This document shows, in pieces, positions 52,287 to 62,984 of a stretch of DNA of 64,000 nt. The notes under the pieces were generated by a model. That model was not told the origin of the DNA, did not search any database, and saw nothing but the letters and a program-made list of their open reading frames with translations. Source of the DNA: Ichthyophis bannanicus (Eukaryota > Chordata > Amphibia > Gymnophiona > Ichthyophiidae); NCBI GenBank assembly GCA_033557465.1, contig CM066045.1, positions 131,771,596 to 131,835,595 on the forward strand. Reading direction: 5' to 3'. Each line of letters begins with the position of its first letter. Position 1 is the stretch's first letter. The position numbers and the translations under genes are program-made.

Positions 52287-52912
52287 ACAGTGTCCTATAT
52301 CAACCGTCAGGGGGCACGGGCAGCCCGTCTTTGTTACTGGAAAGCCAGATCTTACTGCAGTGGGCGGAATCCCATCTGACAGCGTTGTCGGCGGCACACG
52401 TAACAGGAAAGGACAATGTGCAGGCTGATTATCTCAGTCGGAATGTTCTAGATCCCGGAGAGTGGGAACTCAATGCGGCAGTCTTTCACGACATTACGAT
52501 GCAATGGGGACAGCCGGTGATGGACCTGATGGCCACTTTCGCCAATGCCAAGGTGGGTCAGTTCTTCAGCAGGCGCAGGGAGCACATGTCAGAAGGTCTC
52601 GATGCGCTGGTGAAACCTTGGCCGAAAGACGGGCTGCTATATGTGTTTCCTCCTTGGCCGATGCTCGGCCGGGTACTTCAGAGGATAGCAATGCACGAGG
52701 GTTAGGTGATTCTCATTGTTCCGAATTGGCCAAGGAGACCTTGGTACGTGGATCTCAGGCGCCTTCTAGTGGATCGCCCGTGGAAGCTTCCCAGCCGGAT
52801 CAACTTGTTATGTCAGGGTCCAATCTTGCTACCGCAAGTGGATCGGTTCTTGCTTACGGCTTGGCTCTTGAAAGGGAACGGTTGCGACGACGAGGATACT
52901 CAGCGGTGGTAG
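52287..52912 (+). pseudogene. DIRS-F RNase H end and tail
   Basis: It continues the frame broken by the Gypsy element: TVSYINRQGGTGSPSLLLE, KDNVQADYLSRNVLDPGEW, then VMDLMATFANAKVGQFFSRR and LLYVFPPWPMLGRVLQRI. A TAG at 52703-52705 breaks the tail before RRPWYVDLRRLLVDRPWKLP. The tail overlaps the start of the recombinase gene. Confidence 0.82.
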
Positions 52913-53901
52913 TTTCAACAATGTTGAGTTCCAAGAAGCTGTCGACGTCCTTGTCTTATATTCAAGTTTGGCGCATTTTTGAAAGTTGGTGTGCGGCCGT
53001 TCTCTTCGGGGTTGCCGGATATTTTACAGTTTCTGCAAGGAGGACTGGATAAGGGTCTCGCGTTGAGTTAACTTAAAAGTTCAGCTGGCGGCGCTAGCTT
53101 GTTATAGAGGCTGGGTGCAGGGTTGTCGGTTGACTGGGCATCTGGATGTGCGGCGCTTCCTGGCTGCAGTGAAGAATGTCTGTCCGCCGATTCAGCAGGT
53201 ACTGCCTCCTTGGGATTTTAACTTGGTGCTGGAGGCGTTGTCGGAGCCGCCATTTGAGCCAGCGGGGGTGGTGTCTTTGCGGCATTGTTCCTGGAAGACG
53301 GCCTTCTTAGTGGCCTTGTGCTCGGCTTGGCAGATTTCGGATCTTCAGGCGCTCTCATGTAGGGAGCCCTTTATTCAGTTTTTGGCGGAAAAGGTAGTCT
53401 TGAGACCAGTGCCTTCCTTTCTTCCGAAAGTGATTTTGAGTTTTCATTTGAATCAGACCATTTCGCTGCCCACCTTTCTGGAGGGGAAGGAGGGTAGGAA
53501 TTGGTCACTTCGGCGGCTTGACCTCGGAAGAGTGCTCCGGAGATAATCTGCGTAGGACAGAAGCGTTTCGTAAGTCGGATCACCTGTTTGTGATTTTTGC
53601 AGGGCCACAGAAAGGAGAGGCGGTGTCCATTGTGCGTTGGGTGCGGCAGGCGATAGCATCAGCTTATGTAACGCGGGGCAGAGAGCCTCCGTGGGGGCTA
53701 TGGGCGCATTCTACGCGGGGTCAAGTGACTTCGTGGGCGGAGTTTGCGCTGGTGCCTCCGGTGGAGATTTGCCGGGCAGTGACCTGGTCTTCTCTCCACA
53801 CTTTTGCGAAGCATTATTGGTTGGATGTTCAGGCGAGAGGAGACGCAAATGTGGGTGCTTCAGCCATTCTGGCGGGGCTTGCGGGGCCTTCCCGGTGTTA
53901 G
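52706..53901 (+). pseudogene. DIRS-F tyrosine recombinase, broken
   Basis: The N-terminal part (RLRRRGYSAVVVSTMLSSKK, IQVWRIFESWCAA) lies in one frame to about 53050, and the catalytic part continues in others (53115-53546, 53518-53901). The first catalytic block reads CSAWQISDLQAL, so Arg is replaced by Trp. The His-x-x-Arg motif (WAHSTRGQ) and the nucleophile (FAKHYWLD) are kept. It is inactive because of the Arg loss and the frame shifts. Confidence 0.8.
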
Positions 53902-53929
53902 TTACTGCTCCGGTACTACCCTATGGTGC

Positions 53930-54020
53930 CTGGACTGGCCTGGAGAGACGAAGAGGAAGAAGAAATTAGTCCTCACCTGCTAATTGTCTTTCCTTTAGTT
54001 CTCTCCAGGCCAGTCCAGGG
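53930..54020. repeat. DIRS-F internal complementary region
   Basis: Left half pairs with the left end at 41884-41930, right half with the right end at 54430-54487. It contains AATTAG-10 bases-CTAATT at 53964-53985; on the other strand the spacer is caggtgagga. Confidence 0.82.
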
Positions 54021-54329
54021 CCCTCCCAGTACATTTGCGAGTGTGAATGCATGAGTTGCTTCAGTGCGCTGTTCAAGGAGGGTCAGCTGGTGTGGGTCGA
54101 CTGACAAGAGAGTCTAGGTGGTTCAGCATTTTGGATTCTGTGGGAGTCACGGTGGCTCTACCTTTTGCTCTCCTTTTCCAGTGAGGGGGTGGAAGGTAGG
54201 GGTCATTAAAAAAAAAAAAAGGTTTCAGGGTTGTATAAGTTTATAGAATGGTGAGTTTCTATTTCAAACGTCTTTGGGAGGTTGGTAAGAGGAAGTAATT
54301 CAATCTGAGCTGCTTTGTCAATAGAAGAC

Positions 54330-54487
54330 TGAGCCTGGGACACCAGAGGGAGCTGTATAGGGTGTCGGCAAAACTTGGAGTGTTTCAGTCCTCAGCTGCT
54401 GGAAGGGATTGACTACCCTATGGTGCTGGACTGGCCTGGAGAGAACTAAAGGAAAGACAATTAGCATGTAAGGACTAATTTCTTCTT
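54330..54487 (+). repeat. DIRS-F right inverted terminal repeat
   Basis: It mirrors the left end (gtttcagtcctcagctgctg against cagcagctgaggactgaaac) and ends in an extension with AATTAG-10 bases-CTAATT at 54459-54480, where the spacer reads catgtaagga. Confidence 0.82.
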
Positions 54488-54795
54488 ATTTATTTTATTT
54501 ATTTATTTTATTATTATTTTATATTATTCTTACGGATGATCTGTATCAGGGAGATGGCCTTTTTGAATCTAAGGTGCAAGAAGCAGTCTCAGGGGTTAAA
54601 GACCATTCATCCACAATCAGGGAATTGGCTGCCCAGCCAATAGAACCGGTATCACAACCCAGATGCTGTTAACTTCCTCACTTTCAGAGAGCTTACCATT
54701 ATCAATATTTTCAGCAATTTTACCCTTGCTGGAAATATCAGCCATATTCCTAGGCAACCATCACACCTCAATGCTCCAGGCCACTGTCAGGCACA

Positions 54796-55122
54796 GGTGA
54801 CGCATGGGCTGTGGTCCCTGGTGGAAAGCCAGTAGTCTATCAACCGATTGTAGGACCCAGGTGGTGTTCCTAGCCCTTCAGGCATTCTTTCTCTTGGTGA
54901 GGGGCAGGGCAGTGAGAGACCTCTCCGACAATGTGACGGTAGTCACGTATATCAATCATCAAGGGGGCACCAGGAGTTTGCTGCTCGTAGCAACAGAGGA
55001 GCTCCGGCTGTTGCAGTGGTTGGAATACCACCTCCTAGCACTCTCAGCAGCTCATGTTGTGGTAACAGACAATGTTCAGGCGGATTTCCTGAGATTACAG
55101 ATGCTGGATCCGGGGGAGTGGT
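54796..55122 (+). pseudogene. DIRS-H RNase H fragment
   Basis: The frame reads LSDNVTVVTYINHQGGTRSL and SAAHVVVTDNVQADFLR, then MLDPGEWS up to the DIRS-B junction at 55123. The preceding catalytic part and the reverse-transcriptase core are missing: the sequence passes from gag to this domain at about 54795. Confidence 0.72.
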
Positions 55123-55286
55123 CTATCTCCAGGAACAAGCAGGAATGAGTCTTCACATATGGGTACGTCGGTACCGACGGAGCCTGCACGGGAACGCTCT
55201 CCAGCGTCCCAAAAAAGGAAAGCTTTTGGGAGCATCCCACAGCGCCTGCGCGCTGCCTTCCCGCCTTTCCTAACCGCCTCTCTCCA
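55123..55286 (+). repeat. DIRS-B left inverted terminal repeat
   Basis: Pairs with 62797-62957, with only a few mismatches over about 148 bases. It contains the 14-base palindrome cgtcggtaccgacg. Its first 40 bases are the complement of the left half of the internal complementary region. Confidence 0.9.
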
Positions 55287-55478
55287 TTTCTTCTTTTCCA
55301 CGGAGCCAGCAGGTCGTGTTCCTGTCACCGCTGAAGAAGTTCTTTATTTTATTTTATTTCTTTGGTCGCGCGTCTGCCTCCTTCGACGTCGGACCGGTAC
55401 CGCCAGTCTTTTCTTTCTTTTTCTTAAAAAAAAAAAAAAAAAAATCTTTCCGTTCCACTTCAGTGTATTTTTTCTTCG

Positions 55479-56957
55479 TTGGGCCTTAGGCCTAACAGAA
55501 AATTCCTCATGGAAAAGCCCGCCTCCGACACCCATGACTGGTGTCTTAAGTGTTTGGGTCCTGACCATTCCATCACGGATTGTCCGTCCTGCTCCATGAT
55601 GTCTAAAAGAGGTTTACAGAACCGAGCAGCCAAGCTCAGTACACTGTTTCCCTCTGATGCAGCTTCGGTGGCATCAACGTCTTCCAGGGCTGCTTCTTCC
55701 TCCTATGGATCTCAGGTAACCAAACATAAGTCCAGCCGGTCCTCGAAGGGTAGATCTCCCTCTAAGCATTGAGATGTCTCCAGGCTTGCCCTCGCGGATC
55801 CTGCACCGGCAAAAGTACCCCGGTGGGAAGCTCCGGCTTCCAAAGCTCCTCCTATGGGGTCACAGGTTGACATTGATGGCACGGCCTCGGCCAATCACCT
55901 GTTGCAATGTTCTGGGGTACCGGTGGAATCCGCCGGTACCGACCTCCAGACATTCATGGCGTCGATGGATCAGAATGTTCTGACCAGGCAGCGTGCCATT
56001 ACGGCATTCATACAAGCTGCGACGCTGCTGGTACCGCAACAAGCTTCGTTGTCGGTACCGGCTCCGACACCGGCTCCGATATCGGTTCCGGTGCCGGTAC
56101 CGGTTGCATCGACATCGGTTTCGGTGTCGACTGCAGCGGTATCCTGTCCGATGATGCCTATCGGTACCGATGACTCCCGATGTCGATACCACCCGGTATG
56201 CGTATCGGGCTTTACAGGAGCATCCAGACAGGCGATACTTCGATTCCTCCGAAGACTCTGATGCATTGGAGGCCTCTGTCGAAGCATCGGTACTTCTTCC
56301 TCAGGAGCCTTCTTCTCCAAAAAGAAGAATGTCCCCTCCAGAAGACTTGTCTTTTCAAGACTTCATAAGGGAAGTGCCAAGGGGCTTTCTATCTCAGTAG
56401 CCCCTGAGACAGAGCCTAGAGCCAAAAAATTAGATATTTTGCAATATCCCAAGGCTCCTAAAGAAGCAGCCACTTTGCTAGTTCATGAGATCCTTTATGA
56501 CCACATGATAGGCATATGGGAGACTCCTCTCACCATCTCTTCTCATTCTCGTAGGTTGGATACCATGTATCGTGTCCCTCCTTGTCCTGGATTTCATAAA
56601 ACTCAGCTTCCTCACCATTCTATTGTGGTGGAGTCTGCTATGAAAAAGTTAAAGAGTGCAAAGAGGCACTCATCTGCTCCTCCATGAAGAGAATGTAGAA
56701 CCTTAGATGCTTTTGGCAGGAAAATTTTCCAGGCCAGTATGCTTGTTGCCAGAATCAACTCCTATAGTCTCTATATGGGGATGTTTCTGAAGGAAGTTAC
56801 AGATCATCTGCAAACTTTCCTCCCTTTTCTTCCAGAAGATAAAAGGGAAGACTTTCTTACCTGGCTTAAGCATACCCAGGATGTTTCCAAATTTTCTAAC
56901 CGTGCAGCCTTTGACTCTTTTGAGGGGGCCAGCAGAGCCTTGGCCATTGCCATAGGT
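55479..56957 (+). pseudogene. DIRS-B gag, 5' part, several lesions
   Basis: Starts with a Cys/His cluster (WCLKCLGPDHSITDCPSC) that looks like a zinc knuckle, then a Ser-rich stretch. Lesions against DIRS-A: TGA at 55770-55772, a deletion near 56168, a shift near 56380, and TGA at 56685-56687 in place of a Gly codon. The blocks SFQDFIREV, SRRLDTMYRVPPCPGFHKTQ and SYSLYMGMF are readable. The gene is interrupted by the hAT and resumes at 59174. Confidence 0.8.
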
Positions 56958-57080
56958 CAGCGATGGCGAACCTATGGCACGCGTGCCAGCTGTGGCACGC
57001 GAAGGCCTTGCAGCTGGCACGCGGGCCATAGGTCCGCAAAAAAAAGAAAAAGCTGTCTCTGACTGCGGACGCGGCAAGGG

Positions 57081-57366
57081 CAGAATGCAGCGTCCCGCGG
57101 GGCCCCTCCGCCCGCTAAGCCCCTCTGCAAGAGCTTTCAGATTCGCGAGGGAGAGCGTCTCCCTCGCGTCTCTGTTAAGCCCGCAGGGGCTAATGGGAAA
57201 TTTCCCATCAGCCCCTTTAGACGCGAGGGACTGATGGGAAATTTCCCATTAGCCCCTGCGGGCTTAACAGAGACGCGAGGGAGACGCTCTCCCTCGCGAA
57301 TCTGAAAGCCCTTGCAGAGGGGCTTAGCGGGCGGAGGGGCCCCGCGGGACATTGCAATCTGCCGCG
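57081..57366. repeat. Long GC-rich inverted repeat inside hAT copy 2
   Basis: Arms of about 130 bases (57081-57211 and 57231-57366) around a short loop. Each arm again contains the small palindrome tgggaaatttccca, so a second level of symmetry exists. Corresponds to 7374-7762 in copy 1. Confidence 0.87.
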
Positions 57367-57404
57367 GCAGCAGCCAGAGCCTGCTTTTTTTTTTTTTAAA
57401 TTTG

Positions 57405-58245
57405 CCGGGGGGGGGGGGGGGGGGGGTTAGGACTGCTAATGGGCAGGAGGGGGGGGGGTTAGGACTGCTAATGGGCAGGGGGGGTGGTTAGGACTGCTAA
57501 TGGGCAGGAGGAGGGGGGGTTAGGACTGCTAATGGGCAGGAGGGGGGGGGTGTTAGGACTGCTAATGGGCAGGAGGAGGAGGAGGGGGGGGGGTTAGGAC
57601 TGCTAATGGGCAGGAGGGGGGGGGTTAGGACTGCTAATGGGCAGGGGGGGGTTAGGACTGCTAATGGGCAGGAGGAGGGGGGGTTAGGACTGCTAATGGG
57701 CAGGAGGGGGGGTTAGTACTGCTAATAATCAGCAGGGGGGGGGGTTAGGACTGCTAATGGGCAGGGGGGGGGGTTAGGACTGCTAATGGGCAGGAGGGGG
57801 GGGTTAGGACTGCTAATGGGCAGAGGGGCGGGTTACGACAGATAATCGGCAGGAGGGGGGGGGGATAGGACTGCTAATGGGCAGGAGGGGGGGGGTTAGG
57901 ACTGCTAATGGGCAGGAGGGGGGGGTTAGGACTGCTAATGGGCAGGGGGGGTTAGGACTGCTAATGGGCAGGGGGGGGAGGTTAGGACTGCTAATGGGCA
58001 GGAGGGGGGGGTGAGGACTGGGAAGGGGCGGGAGGGGGGGGGGGTAGGACTGCTAAGGGGCAGGCGGGGGGGGGGTGTTAGGACTGCTAATGGGCAGGGG
58101 GGGGGTTAGGACTGCTAATGGGCAGGAGGAGGGGGGGTTAGGACTGCTAATGGGCAGGAGGGGGGGGGGTGTTAGGACTGCTAATGGGCGGGCGGGCGGG
58201 CGGGGGTAGGACTGCTAATGGGCTGTGGGCTGATGGGGGCTGTCT
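57405..58245. repeat. G-rich minisatellite inside hAT copy 2
   Basis: About 30 units of 24-34 bases built around gttaggactgctaatgggca followed by a run of G (often 7-9). It is the complement of the array in copy 1 but more uniform. The many G runs on one strand could form G-quadruplexes. Confidence 0.9.
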
Positions 58246-59173
58246 GGAAATGGGGTGATGGGGGTTTAGGGCTGGAAGTGAGTTGATGGGGGGGGGGCTA
58301 GGACTGGTATTGGGTTGGGGGGTTGCTAGGACTGGAAATGGGCTGATGCAGGGACTAGAAGGGAATGGATGCTGGGTGAGGCTGGAACTAGAAGGGAACT
58401 GATGTTGGGGGAGGATTAGAATGGGATGGGGCTGGGAGAGTAAAATGGAGAGGGGAAAAATATTTTGTGTGGGAGGGATAAAAAATCTACAATTGGCCGG
58501 GTATTGGGAGAGTAAGTGGGGATTGAGGATGGAGGGGTAAAATTTGAGTGGATGAAATAGGAATGAGGAAAGAGCAAAAGGAGAAAGATTAGTATGTTAA
58601 AGCAGATGTAGAGAGAGAGAATGGAAAAAAAAACTAGAAGAGAGAAGAAAGGACAAATGGACAGCAGATGATGGAGAGTTAGCAGAAAACATGAAGAAAC
58701 CAGAAGAAAGTGGCTGGAGCAATTGCAACTGTGTAACTGAGCTGAGGTATTCTGTTTATGTAATTCCTTTTTGACATTGCCACTTGTTCTCTTTCCCCAG
58801 TAGGTCATGTATTGTTATTGTCTGAAATGTATTGGTTTAATATTTGCAGTGTTGCCTTTTGATAGGTATGGTGTGGTGCTTTGTGAGTCCTGGTAGTGCT
58901 GTTAGGATACGGCGGGTTTGCTATTGGTTCTAAATGGGCAGTGTTTGTAGTAGTTCCTAATGTGCCTGGCGGTTGGCACTGGATTATAGTAATGTATAAA
59001 TCTTTTAGTCTGTCTTTATCCATACACTCATTAAGAGACATGTTTACTAAAAGTTAGTGTATGTTAGCATTATGCAAATATTTATGCAAATTGACGTGCT
59101 GGCACTTTGAGGAAATTCTTTGGTTTTGTGCGGCAGTTTGGGCACTCGGGCTCAAAAAGGTTAGCCATCACTG

Positions 59174-59537
59174 CCATAGGTGCACGCAGAATTGCTTGGT
59201 TACAAGCTTCTGATTTGGAACCCTGGGTCCAAGATGGATTAGGGAATCTTCCTTGTACAGGTGAAAACCTGTTTGGCAAAGATTGGCAAGCAAAGGCCAC
59301 TCAAATGGATGCAGAAAATTCTGCTTTGGATAGGCTTTCAAAGTCTACCTCTAATCCTGTCCAGAAGAGGTTGTTCAAAAAGGCATATTTTCCCAAGAAG
59401 GGAAGATATCCTGTTTATGGTCAACAGACATCTTCTGCGGGTCGTTTTGCTGCAAAGCGTCAACAACCTAAACAGGCCAAGCCTAAGGCTGCAAGGACTA
59501 CTGTAGCCCAACAGCCTCAGCCTCCTCAGGGCCTTTG
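59174..59537 (+). pseudogene. DIRS-B gag, 3' part
   Basis: From the target duplication onward: WLQASDLEPWVQDGLGN, then the basic tail (AAKRQQPKQAKPKAARTTVA) to the TGA at 59535-59537. It is the intact counterpart of the region deleted at the gag/RT boundary in DIRS-A. Confidence 0.83.
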
Positions 59538-59539
59538 AC

Positions 59540-61500
59540 TTGCAGCTAGAGAACTTAGCCTTTCTGGCTCTAAAAGACCCAGAGCCTCTCACCATTCCAG
59601 GAAGGTTAGCTCACTTTGCTCCCAGATGGGAGCAAATCACAGCAGAGCAGTGGACCCTTTCCATCATAAGGGAGGGGTACAAACTTCATTTCTCAAACCT
59701 TCCTCCTTACACCATGGTGAGACAGTTCAATTCTCCAACATCTCTTCTCGACCTTCTGGGTCAGGAGATTTCTACCCTTCTTGCCCAAGGGGCAATAGAA
59801 GAAGTACCTCTTCTTCAACAGGGCTCAGGGTTCTACTCCCCCTACTTTCTAATTCCAAAGAAAACAGGGGGCTACTGACCCATATTAGATCTCAGAGAAT
59901 TGAACAAATTCCTATGCAAGGTGAAATTCAAGATGATTTCTCTAGGTACTCTCCTTCCATTCCTTCAGAGTCAGGATTGGCTTTGTTCTCTAGATCTCAA
60001 GGATGCGTATACCCATATACTCATCCATCCATCCAGCACACAGAAGGTTCCTTCGGTTCCTTTATCAGGGAAAGCACTACCAATACAGGGTGCTTCCCTT
60101 TGGTCTGGCCTCTGCTCCAAGAGTGTTCACAAAATGCATGGCAGTAATAGCTGCCTTTCTACGCACTCTAGGAATATTCGTATTCCCATATCTTGACGAC
60201 TGGCTCATCCGAGCTTCATCCCAATCAGAGGCCCAGACTTCCCTAGCCTGCACAATGCGTGTTCTGCAGTATCTGGGACTGGTGATAAACTTTCCAAAGT
60301 CCCAACTCACCCCTACTCAGTCTCTAGAGTTCATAGGGGCCTTGCTGGATACCACAACTGCAAGGGCCTATCTTCCCCAGGCCCGTTGCCTACGTTTAGT
60401 GCAGTTAGCCTCTCAGATCCAGTTAAAAACCCATCTAACTGCTCGAGAGATGTTACAACTGCTAGGCCACATGGCATCCACTGTGCATGTGGTCCCTTAT
60501 GCTCGCCTTCACATGAGGGCAGCTCAATGGACTTTGTCCACCCAGTGGACCCAGGCATCAGGGTGTCTGTCAGACAAAATAGCGACCTCCAGGCGCCTCT
60601 TTTGGTCTCTCCAGTGGTGGAAGTCCACTCAAAATCTGTTGCTGGGGTCCCCTTTCCAACAATTGTTACCCCAAGCATTCCTTACAACAGATGCCTCTCC
60701 AAAGGGTTGGTGAGCTCATCTTCAAGACCTCTCCACCCCGGGGAATTTGGTCTCCACAGGAGACCTCCCTACATATCAACATCTTAGAGCTCAGAGCAAT
60801 CTTCTTAGCTCTCAGAGTCTTCCATACCCTGCTCAGCTACAAGACAGTCCTCATTCACACTGACAACCAAGTAGCCATGTTCTATGTGAACAAGCAGGGA
60901 GGAACTGGCTCTCTGTCGCTTTGCAACGAAGCTCTGAGATTGTCGGCCTTCGCCAGAGAGCATCAAATTCATCTTCTGGCAGTATACCTTCCAGGAGTTC
61001 AAAACTCTTGGGCAGACAGACTTAGTCGAGTTCTGCTTCCAAACGAATGGTCCCGTCATATGGACCAGATAGTTAGAATCTTTCGAATTTGGGGAACCCC
61101 GGACATAGACCTCTTTGCAAGTCCGTGGAATGCCAAACTTCCCCGATTCTGTTCCAGAATTCCGTGTCAGGGAGTTCAGGCCAGGGATGCCTTCCTCCTT
61201 CATTGGGGTCAAGTCTTCCTGTACGCCTTTCCACCCATTCCCCTAATTCCCAAGGCCCTGTTCAAGCTTCAGAGTGATCGAGGGACTATGATCCTCATAG
61301 CTCCACGTTAGCCACGCCAAGTGTGGTACCCTCTACATCTGCATCTCTCTCAAGCTCCCTCCCTGGACTTGGGGTCTGCTCCAGATCTCCTGTCTCAGGA
61401 GGGGGGAACTTTGTGGCACCCAAACCCCCAATCTCTCCATCTCAGGGCTTGGTTGCTGAAGGCTTAGACCTTCAAGATTGGCATCTTTCTCAGCAAGTAA
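59540..61500 (+). pseudogene. DIRS-B reverse transcriptase / RNase H
   Basis: The first frame (59540-59878) ends in TGA in place of Arg. After that comes a 4-base insertion (an extra atcc, near 60028), then an open frame with YRVLPFGLASAPRVFTK and VFPYLDDWLI with the Asp pair, to a TGA at about 60711-60713 in place of Gly in the RNase H start. A one-base insertion near 60744 follows, then LELRAIFLALRVF, HTDNQVAMFYVNKQGG and NSWADRLSR. A TAG replaces Trp at 61309-61311. Catalytic residues are kept but five separate lesions kill the gene. Confidence 0.87.
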
Positions 61501-62503
61501 GGGATATCCTTCATGCTTCCAGAAAGCCTTCTACTAGACGTTCCTATGCTTTTAAATGGAAAAGGTTTACCATTTGGTGTGCTGAGAAGGGTATTAACCC
61601 TCTAGCAATACCTTTGAATTCTTTACTAGAGTATCTCCTGCATCTTTCCCATGCAGGCCTCAAAACGAATTCAGTAAGGGTCCATTTGAGTGCTATTGCA
61701 GCATCCCTTAAGCCTCTCAATGGACAACCTGTCTCCTCTCATCCTCTTATTGCAAGATTCATGAGAGGCCTTCTTTTAACTAAACCTCCCATTAGACCAC
61801 CTCCAGTGGCATGGACTTGAATCTGGTTCTTGGTCAGCTCATGAAGCCACCCTTTGAACCCTTAGCCACTACCTCCTTGAAATTTCTTTCCTGGAAGGTT
61901 ATCTTTCTTATTGCAGTCTCCTCAGCTCGCCGCATCAGTGAACTGCAGGCCTTAGTGGCTAATCCACCTTATACAAGGTTCCATTATGATAAGGTAGTCC
62001 TTAGGACCAATCCACACTTTATGCCTAAAGTGGTCTCACCTTTTCATCTTAATCAAGAGGTGTATTTATCTGTCTTTTTTCCAGGTCCTCATGCATCAAG
62101 TTCAGCGAGGAATCTTCATACCCTGGATTGTAAGAGAGCTCTTGCTTTTTACTTACAAAGGACACAGCAACATAGAAAGTCTTCTCAACTCTTTGTTGCT
62201 TTTGATCCCTCTCATTTGGGACTTCCAGTCTCTAAGAGGACACTGTCCAATTGGATTGCTCAGTGTATTTCTTTCGCCTACCAGAGTAAGAACCTTTCTC
62301 TGGAGGGCCATGTCACAGCTCATAATGTGAGGGCCATGGCCACCTCTGTGGCTCATCTAAATTCTGTGTCCATCGACCAGATCTGTCGAGCGGCCACCTG
62401 GGCCTCGGTTCATACCTTCACAGCCCATTACTGTTTGGACAAGGACTCCCGCCGGGATGCCTTGTTTGGTCAGGCTGTTCTCAAACACCTGTTCCATGCT
62501 TAA
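61323..62503 (+). pseudogene. DIRS-B tyrosine recombinase, one frameshift
   Basis: Reads like the DIRS-A recombinase apart from a one-base deletion near 61816. The Arg block (SARRISELQAL), His-x-x-Arg (TAHNVRAMA) and Tyr (FTAHYCLD) are all kept. The single lesion suggests recent loss. The gene ends about 120 bases before the internal complementary region. Confidence 0.87.
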
Positions 62504-62622
62504 TCAACTCCTACCCTCCATCCCTGGTTGGATGCCTGAGATCCATAGGAGGAGGTAGAGCCTTTCTCAGGGTCTCACTACCTTGGGGATCTCCCAGGCA
62601 TCTCTAGCTGGGGAGTCCCCAT

Positions 62623-62715
62623 ATGTGAAGACTCATTTCTGCTTGTTCCTGGAGATAGCACAGTTACTTACCTGTAACAGGTGATCTCTGGGAACAGCAG
62701 GAATAAGTCTTCACA
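62623..62715. repeat. DIRS-B internal complementary region
   Basis: The left half is the complement of 55123-55161 and the right half the complement of 62920-62984, so it represents the joined ends of a circle on the other strand. It holds GTTACTTACCTGTAAC at 62663-62678. Confidence 0.9.
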
Positions 62716-62796
62716 ACCCACCCACCTCCCCTAGGAGTTGTATCTCTCTATCTATCTTTCCTCTCTCTCTCTTTGTCTCAGCTTTAAAACTCGAAC

Positions 62797-62984
62797 TGGA
62801 GAGAGGCGGTTAGGAAAGGCGGGAAGGCAGCGCGCAGGCGCTGTGGGATGCTCCCAAAAGCTTTCCTTTTTTGGGACGCTGGGAAACGTTCCCGCGCAGG
62901 CTCCGTCGGTACCGACGTACCCATATGTGAAGACTTATTCCTGCTGTTCCCAGAGATCACCTGTTACAGGTAAGTAACTGTGCT
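62797..62984 (+). repeat. DIRS-B right inverted terminal repeat with 27-base extension
   Basis: The inverted copy of the left repeat, then 27 extra bases (62958-62984) with GTTACAGGTAAGTAAC at 62963-62978. Confidence 0.9.

Larger units (their letters stand above)
41884..54487 (+). mobile_element. DIRS-F retrotransposon, both ends present, in DIRS-H gag
   Basis: Left terminal repeat from about 41884 (tcctcttcgtctctccaggc) and right repeat to about 54487 are inverted copies (compare 41895-42040 with 54330-54440). Gene order is gag, reverse transcriptase/RNase H, recombinase, complementary region (53930-54020). A Gypsy element at 45326-52282 splits RNase H. It is closest to DIRS-E in gag and enzyme sequence. 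Removing the Gypsy leaves about 5.6 kb, a normal DIRS size. Confidence 0.88.
56958..59173. mobile_element. Non-autonomous hAT element (copy 2), in DIRS-B gag
   Basis: Ends CAGCGATGGCGAACC and GGTTAGCCATCACTG, with an 8-base duplication ccataggt at 56950-56957 and 59174-59181. The empty site is visible in DIRS-A gag (2875-2885). It has the same parts as copy 1 in inverted order: short end with hairpin, GC-rich inverted repeat, minisatellite, AT-rich part. It is shorter (2216 bases against 3121), mainly in the array. No transposase. Confidence 0.92.
55123..62984 (+). mobile_element. DIRS-B retrotransposon, complete but decayed, in DIRS-H
   Basis: The most complete DIRS of the window: left repeat (55123-55286), 5' UTR, gag, reverse transcriptase/RNase H, recombinase, complementary region (62623-62715), right repeat (62797-62984). 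Without the hAT (56958-59173) it is about 5.6 kb. The bases ct are shared by both ends and the joined complementary region, so the crossover lies there; there is no target duplication. It is the same family as DIRS-A, and the two copies serve as each other's empty-site reference. Confidence 0.92.

Noticed and set aside
57405..58245. Possible interstitial telomere repeat because of the ttagg words
   Set aside because: The unit is about 26 bases with a constant non-telomeric core, not TTAGGG, and it lies inside a hAT element.
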